From RH-AL1 sp965198485 (GTDB lineage: Bacteria; Pseudomonadota; Alphaproteobacteria; Rhizobiales; Beijerinckiaceae), in the NCBI GenBank assembly GCA_965198485.1, contig CBDAPQ010000005.1:1426001-1490000 (forward strand): a DNA stretch of 64,000 nucleotides. The letters are read 5' to 3'. Both the position numbers and the translations under genes were made by a program. Under the pieces are notes generated by a model. The model saw only the letters and a program-made list of their open reading frames with translations. It did not search any database and was not told where the DNA came from. Positions 60,853 to 64,000 of this stretch are shown one piece after another (positions within the stretch are counted from its first letter, which is position 1; the number at the start of each line of letters is the position of its first letter).

Positions 60853-61160
60853 GGAGACCCCGCCTGCTTGTTCCCACCTGTCAGGCTTTCTACGCGTGGT
60901 CTCCTCGCGATCCGCCGAGCCGCCCTGCGGGATGCTGCCCTCTTCGAAGCGGAGGGCTCTCGCGCCTCGATCAAGCCGGACAACTCGGCATACGAAGTCG
61001 AGCTTGACGCGGTCGAAGCTGGTGTGCGATCCACGAATTGGACGTGTAAAAGTCACAGCCCGGTCGGTAGTCCGGGTGGCATTTACGCTCGTACGAGTCG
61101 CCCGCTTTCGCGGATCGGCTTCCGGCACGTCCTTTTCCAATCACGGGAAAGGTGTGTCCT
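60853..61160. other. About 300 bp without a supported gene
   Basis: Open frames exist on both strands but overlap each other and resemble no family. The perfect palindrome CTCGTACGAG at 61088-61097 lies about 65 bp upstream of the membrane protein gene and could be an operator. Otherwise nothing was seen. Confidence 0.4.
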
Positions 61161-61583
61161 ATGGAAGTCGCAAAATGGCTCGTCGCCGTCGTGGCGATCT
61201 TCAACTTCGGTGGGCTCGTCGCGGATGCGATCGTGCCTGCAACGGCGAGACAGCATCTCTGGAATCCGAAATGGCCGCCCCATGCCAAGTTCCACAATGG
61301 GCAAACGATGCTCATGGGAATTTTCGGGGGATCGCTGTCGCTGATCGTGCTTCTTGGCGCGCGACCTCTGACGCTGCCTCTGTTTCTACTCGCGGCAGCG
61401 ATTGCGGCGACCTACTTCGTTGCGATGGCCCTCGCGCCGGTGTTTCCAGGCACGGACTGGACCGATCCCGAGTTCGCCGCCAAAGCGGGTCGTCCGTTTG
61501 GTCTCGCACCGCAGCAGCTTGTCAGCTACTTCGTTTGCGCGCTTGTGTTCGTCGCGATCGGGCTCGCCGTCTGGTCGCGTTGA
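61161..61583 (+). CDS. Small four-helix membrane protein with a conserved WPPHAKFHNGQ motif
   Basis: A 140-residue integral membrane protein with hydrophobic segments near 4-25, 50-70, 75-97 and 118-138. The polar segment between helices 1 and 2 (NPKWPPHAKFHNGQTM) is a conserved motif in a group of uncharacterised membrane proteins; it may be the DUF6640 family, but I am not certain. The ATG at 61161 is favoured; a GTG at 61152 is possible. It lies between an SDR and a TetR/AKR pair, a context of redox accessory genes. Confidence 0.65.
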   Translation: MEVAKWLVAVVAIFNFGGLVADAIVPATARQHLWNPKWPPHAKFHNGQTMLMGIFGGSLSLIVLLGARPLTLPLFLLAAAIAATYFVAMALAPVFPGTDWTDPEFAAKAGRPFGLAPQQLVSYFVCALVFVAIGLAVWSR

Positions 61584-61663
61584 ACAACGGCGACTGCCCC
61601 GAAGCGGCCTTTCGCGGACGATGTCATGATCCCGCGGCGTCTCCGACCGAAAGGCGCACGGCC

Positions 61664-62287
61664 TCACCTTTGCGGCCATGCTTGCAGGGCAAGCGCTACG
61701 ATGGCCATCAAGGATGCACGAGAAGCGCCGTCGCGTGCCACCGCCGACATCCCCAGCGACACAGTCATGACGAGCCCGGCCAGGTCGGCGGCATGCGTGT
61801 CCGGCGGCAGCACGCCCGCCGCGATGTCGCGCTCGATCCGTGCGCGAAGTCGTCCGTCGATTGATCTGCGGATGTCGGCGACCGCGCCCTGGACATCGGC
61901 CGATGCGGAAGACCCGCTGGCCGTCGCGCTGGCGAGCAGGCAGCCCTTGGGTGTCGCGTCGCCGGTATAGGCGGTGGCAGCGCCGGTCAGCAGAGCGTGG
62001 GCTGCATCGTACGCCGTTGACGCGCCATCGATCGCGCGCGCCATCGCCTCGGGTTCTCCGGCGTAGCGCTGCACGGCTTCGAGGAACAATCGCTTCTTGT
62101 CGCCGAACGCGGTGTACAAGCTGGGCGCCGTGATCCCCATCGCGGTCGTAAGATCGACGATCGATGTCGTTTCGTAGCCATGGCGCCAGAATGTCAGCAT
62201 CGCTTGTTCGAGCGCGGCTTTGCGGTCGAAGGACAGCGGCCGGCCCGTCTTGCGGCGCCGTCCAGGATCAAGGTTCGTAGAAACCAT
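61664..62287 (-). CDS. TetR family transcriptional regulator
   Basis: 207 residues from the ATG at 62287. The N-terminal HTH (KAALEQAMLTFWRHGYETTS, IVDLTTAMGITAPSLYTAFG) is typical, followed by a TetR_C ligand domain with SLYTAFGDKKRLFLEAV. Divergent from the aldo/keto reductase gene, 82 bp between the starts. An operator-like 20-bp sequence overlaps its own start codon and a mirrored copy lies before the reductase, so autorepression and control of the reductase are likely. Confidence 0.9.
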   Translation of the reverse strand: MVSTNLDPGRRRKTGRPLSFDRKAALEQAMLTFWRHGYETTSIVDLTTAMGITAPSLYTAFGDKKRLFLEAVQRYAGEPEAMARAIDGASTAYDAAHALLTGAATAYTGDATPKGCLLASATASGSSASADVQGAVADIRRSIDGRLRARIERDIAAGVLPPDTHAADLAGLVMTVSLGMSAVARDGASRASLMAIVALALQAWPQR

Positions 62288-62357
62288 AGTGAACGCTACG
62301 AAATGGGTTGACGACTGCGCGATGAGCATAGCATAGGTTTCGTACCGAACGCTATGG
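62284..62357. promoter_or_regulatory. Two mirrored 20-bp operator-like sites between tetR-type gene and reductase gene
   Basis: Site 2 (62338-62357) is TTTCGTACCGAACGCTATGG; site 1 (62284-62303), read on the minus strand, is TTTCGTAGCGTTCACTATGG, identical at 16 of 20 positions. Site 1 covers the TetR start codon; site 2 lies 12 bp before the reductase start. A TTGACG at 62308-62313 between them may be a -35 box for the reductase gene. Confidence 0.75.
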
Positions 62358-62369
62358 AAGTACCGAGCT

Positions 62370-63455
62370 ATGTCACTTTGCGATTTTCGTACGCTCGGCC
62401 GCTCCGGCTTGGTCGTGAGTCCGCTCGCGCTGGGAACGATGACCTTCGGACCCGGCGAGTGGGGCGCGGACGAGGCGACGTCGCGAGCGATCTTCGATGC
62501 CTATCGCGCGGCCGGGGGTAACTTCATCGACACCGCCGACATCTATTCTGGTGGGGAAAGCGAGAAGATGGTCGGCCGGTTCATCGCCGACAGCGGCGCG
62601 CGCGACGACATCGTTCTTGCCACCAAGTTCGCGTTCAACGGTTCGGCCAGCCCGTTGACCGCGACCCAGGCCGGCGGCGGCAATCCCAACGCGGGCGGGG
62701 CCGGGGCCAAAAACATCCATCGGGCGCTCGACGCCTCCTTGAAGAGGTTGGGCACCGACTATGTCGACCTCTACTGGATGCATATCTGGGATGGTGTCAC
62801 GCCGATCGAGGAGATCGTCCAGACGCTCGGCGATCTCGTGCGCGCGGGCAAGATCCGCTATTACGGCTTGTCGGACATGCCCGCTTGGCTGGCGATGAAG
62901 GCCGCGACGATCGCGGCCGAGCGGCGCGTGCCGGGCCCGATCGCCATGCAACTCGAATACTCGCTCGTCGCGCGCGACGTCGAGAGCGAGCACTTCCCGG
63001 CAGCACGGGAGGGCGGCATGGGCGTCATGCCGTGGAGCCCTCTCGCAGGAGGCTTTCTCTCCGGCAAGTACCGGCGCGGGAACACCGCCGACAAAGGCCG
63101 TCTGAGCGGCGCGAACCCGTTCGGCAACAGCAAGTTCGTCGATCGCAATTGGGACATCCTCGATGCGCTGATGGCCGTCGCTGCGGAGCTTGATCGGCCG
63201 ATGGCGCAGGTCGCGCTCGCCTGGACCCTCGCGCGCGCAGGGGTCGCATCGACATTGATCGGCGCCAGCAAGGTGAGGCAATTGGAGAGCAACATCGCCG
63301 CGACGGAGCTTCGGTTGAGCGGCGACGTGATGAAGCGTCTGGACGAAGCCAGCGCGCCAGCATTGGGTTTCAGTGGATCGCTGGTGCAGCCCTTCATCCG
63401 CCGCATGGTCTTTGGTGGCCACGACGTCGCCGGATGGAGCGAACAGCGCTTCTGA
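62370..63455 (+). CDS. Aldo/keto reductase
   Basis: NADPH-dependent TIM-barrel carbonyl reductase of 361 residues. The catalytic tetrad is visible: Asp and Tyr in NFIDTADIYSGGESE, Lys in LATKFAF, His in LYWMHIWDG. The cofactor-binding end is in SLVARDVE and IGASKVRQLESN. The start at 62370 has GGAAG nine bases upstream. Divergent from a TetR regulator that probably represses it. Substrate unknown; such pairs usually act on reactive aldehydes or quinones. Confidence 0.93.
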   Translation: MSLCDFRTLGRSGLVVSPLALGTMTFGPGEWGADEATSRAIFDAYRAAGGNFIDTADIYSGGESEKMVGRFIADSGARDDIVLATKFAFNGSASPLTATQAGGGNPNAGGAGAKNIHRALDASLKRLGTDYVDLYWMHIWDGVTPIEEIVQTLGDLVRAGKIRYYGLSDMPAWLAMKAATIAAERRVPGPIAMQLEYSLVARDVESEHFPAAREGGMGVMPWSPLAGGFLSGKYRRGNTADKGRLSGANPFGNSKFVDRNWDILDALMAVAAELDRPMAQVALAWTLARAGVASTLIGASKVRQLESNIAATELRLSGDVMKRLDEASAPALGFSGSLVQPFIRRMVFGGHDVAGWSEQRF

Positions 63456-63564
63456 TCAGGTTGCGCCCGTAAAGTTGCGGTGTGCTGGAAGCGCTTCGGT
63501 AGCGCTGATTGACCGCGCGCAGCGGAAACCATAATGTCTTCACCGGCTTCGCCTCATGGCTACC

Positions 63565-63590
63565 GTGCCGCCCCATTCGGGCGGCACTTT
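63565..63590. terminator. Hairpin between the reductase gene and argD
   Basis: GTGCCGCCC (63565-63573), loop CATTC, GGGCGGCAC (63579-63587), followed by TTT. A nine-pair perfect stem makes it a probable terminator for the reductase transcript; it lies 55 bp before the argD start, so a leader role cannot be excluded. Confidence 0.65.
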
Positions 63591-63642
63591 GCATTCGTGG
63601 CCTTGCTTGCATCTGGCCTTGGACGAGACAGGAGCGGGACCT

Positions 63643-64000
63643 TTGACCTCCTCTTTGCTGCCGACCTACGCGCGCTATCCGCTGGCCTTCGCCAAGGGCG
63701 AGGGCTGCTGGCTCGAGACGACCGACGGCGAGCGCTACCTCGACCTCGGCGGCGGCATCGCGGTGGCCTCGCTCGGTTACTCGCACCCGCACCTCGTCGC
63801 AGCGCTGACCGAGCAGGCCGGCAAGCTCTGGCACACCTCGAACCTGTTCCACATCCCGCAGGCGGAGCGCCTGGCCGAACGGCTCTGCGCGGCCTCCTTC
63901 GCCGACTACGTGTTCTTCGCCAATTCCGGCGCCGAGGCGGTCGAGGGCGCGATCAAGACGGCGCGCAAGTACCATTCGGTCTCGGGTCACCCCGAGTGCT
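63643..64000 (+). CDS. argD: Acetylornithine aminotransferase, N-terminal part (runs off window)
   Basis: PLP-dependent transaminase of arginine biosynthesis, converting N-acetylglutamate semialdehyde to N-acetylornithine. The first 119 codons are present: LPTYARYPLAFAKGEGCWLE, LDLGGGIAVASLGYSHPHLV and VFFANSGAEAVEGAIKTARK match ArgD-type class III aminotransferases. The PLP lysine lies beyond the window. The start is the TTG at 63643, preceded by a strong AGGAG at eight bases; there is no ATG nearby. In many alphaproteobacteria argD is followed by argF. Confidence 0.9.
   Translation, partial: MTSSLLPTYARYPLAFAKGEGCWLETTDGERYLDLGGGIAVASLGYSHPHLVAALTEQAGKLWHTSNLFHIPQAERLAERLCAASFADYVFFANSGAEAVEGAIKTARKYHSVSGHPEC

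Noticed and set aside
1..64000. tRNA, rRNA and CRISPR structures
   Set aside because: Intergenic gaps were read for cloverleaf-like sequences and regularly spaced repeats; none was found, although reading by eye could miss a divergent tRNA.

Overview
The window is a GC-rich stretch of an alphaproteobacterial chromosome, most likely Hyphomicrobiales (Rhizobiales). The evidence is the gene set: a C4-pathway 5-aminolevulinate synthase, DUF992 and DUF1489 proteins, a phasin-clpS-clpA cluster, a CbbR-controlled Calvin-cycle cluster, and a BciA-type 8-vinyl reductase of (bacterio)chlorophyll synthesis. The last two suggest a phototroph or autotroph, or a relative that kept those genes. No RuBisCO, photosynthesis cluster, rRNA, tRNA, CRISPR array or complete insertion sequence was seen. 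The window starts inside argH and ends inside argD.

Layout. 1-7018: end of argH, murein endopeptidase mepA, an AAA ATPase and msrA separated by a 57-bp palindrome, selD, and a two-gene remnant of a putative selenium-oxyanion ABC transporter with no permease. 7042-8285: a decayed hybrid histidine kinase. 8846-18572: ornithine/lysine decarboxylase, GNAT, DUF992, a DUF4130-UdgX fusion, mscL, a hybrid kinase, DUF1489, a J-domain membrane protein and a SPOR-tailed D,D-carboxypeptidase. 18836-28190: phasin, clpS, clpA, an MHYT hybrid kinase, ygfZ and a dihydroorotase-like gene. 28198-33054: an atypical sigma/anti-sigma pair, fabI, aroC and hemA. 33245-36188: a small membrane protein and a three-gene coiled-coil locus of unknown function, the least explained part of the window. 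36452-42428: a PQQ dehydrogenase, two tandem Nramp-like transporters, a small exported protein and an AI-2E family permease.

42552-46425 is the Calvin-cycle unit: cbbR divergent from cbbF-cbbP-cbbY, with palindromic candidate CbbR sites between them. The enzymes are sugar bisphosphatase, phosphoribulokinase and a CbbY-type phosphatase; the carboxylase must be encoded elsewhere. It is followed by an RND pump and its adaptor, a GT2 glycosyltransferase, a NarL-type two-component pair and bciA.

55374-63587 looks like an accessory segment beside argD: a repeat, a Uma2 endonuclease, a ParD-like antitoxin without toxin that overlaps a hybrid kinase, a MmyB-type regulator divergent from an SDR, a small membrane protein, and a TetR regulator divergent from an aldo/keto reductase with two mirrored operator-like sites. 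The window holds five histidine-kinase genes, four intact and one decayed.
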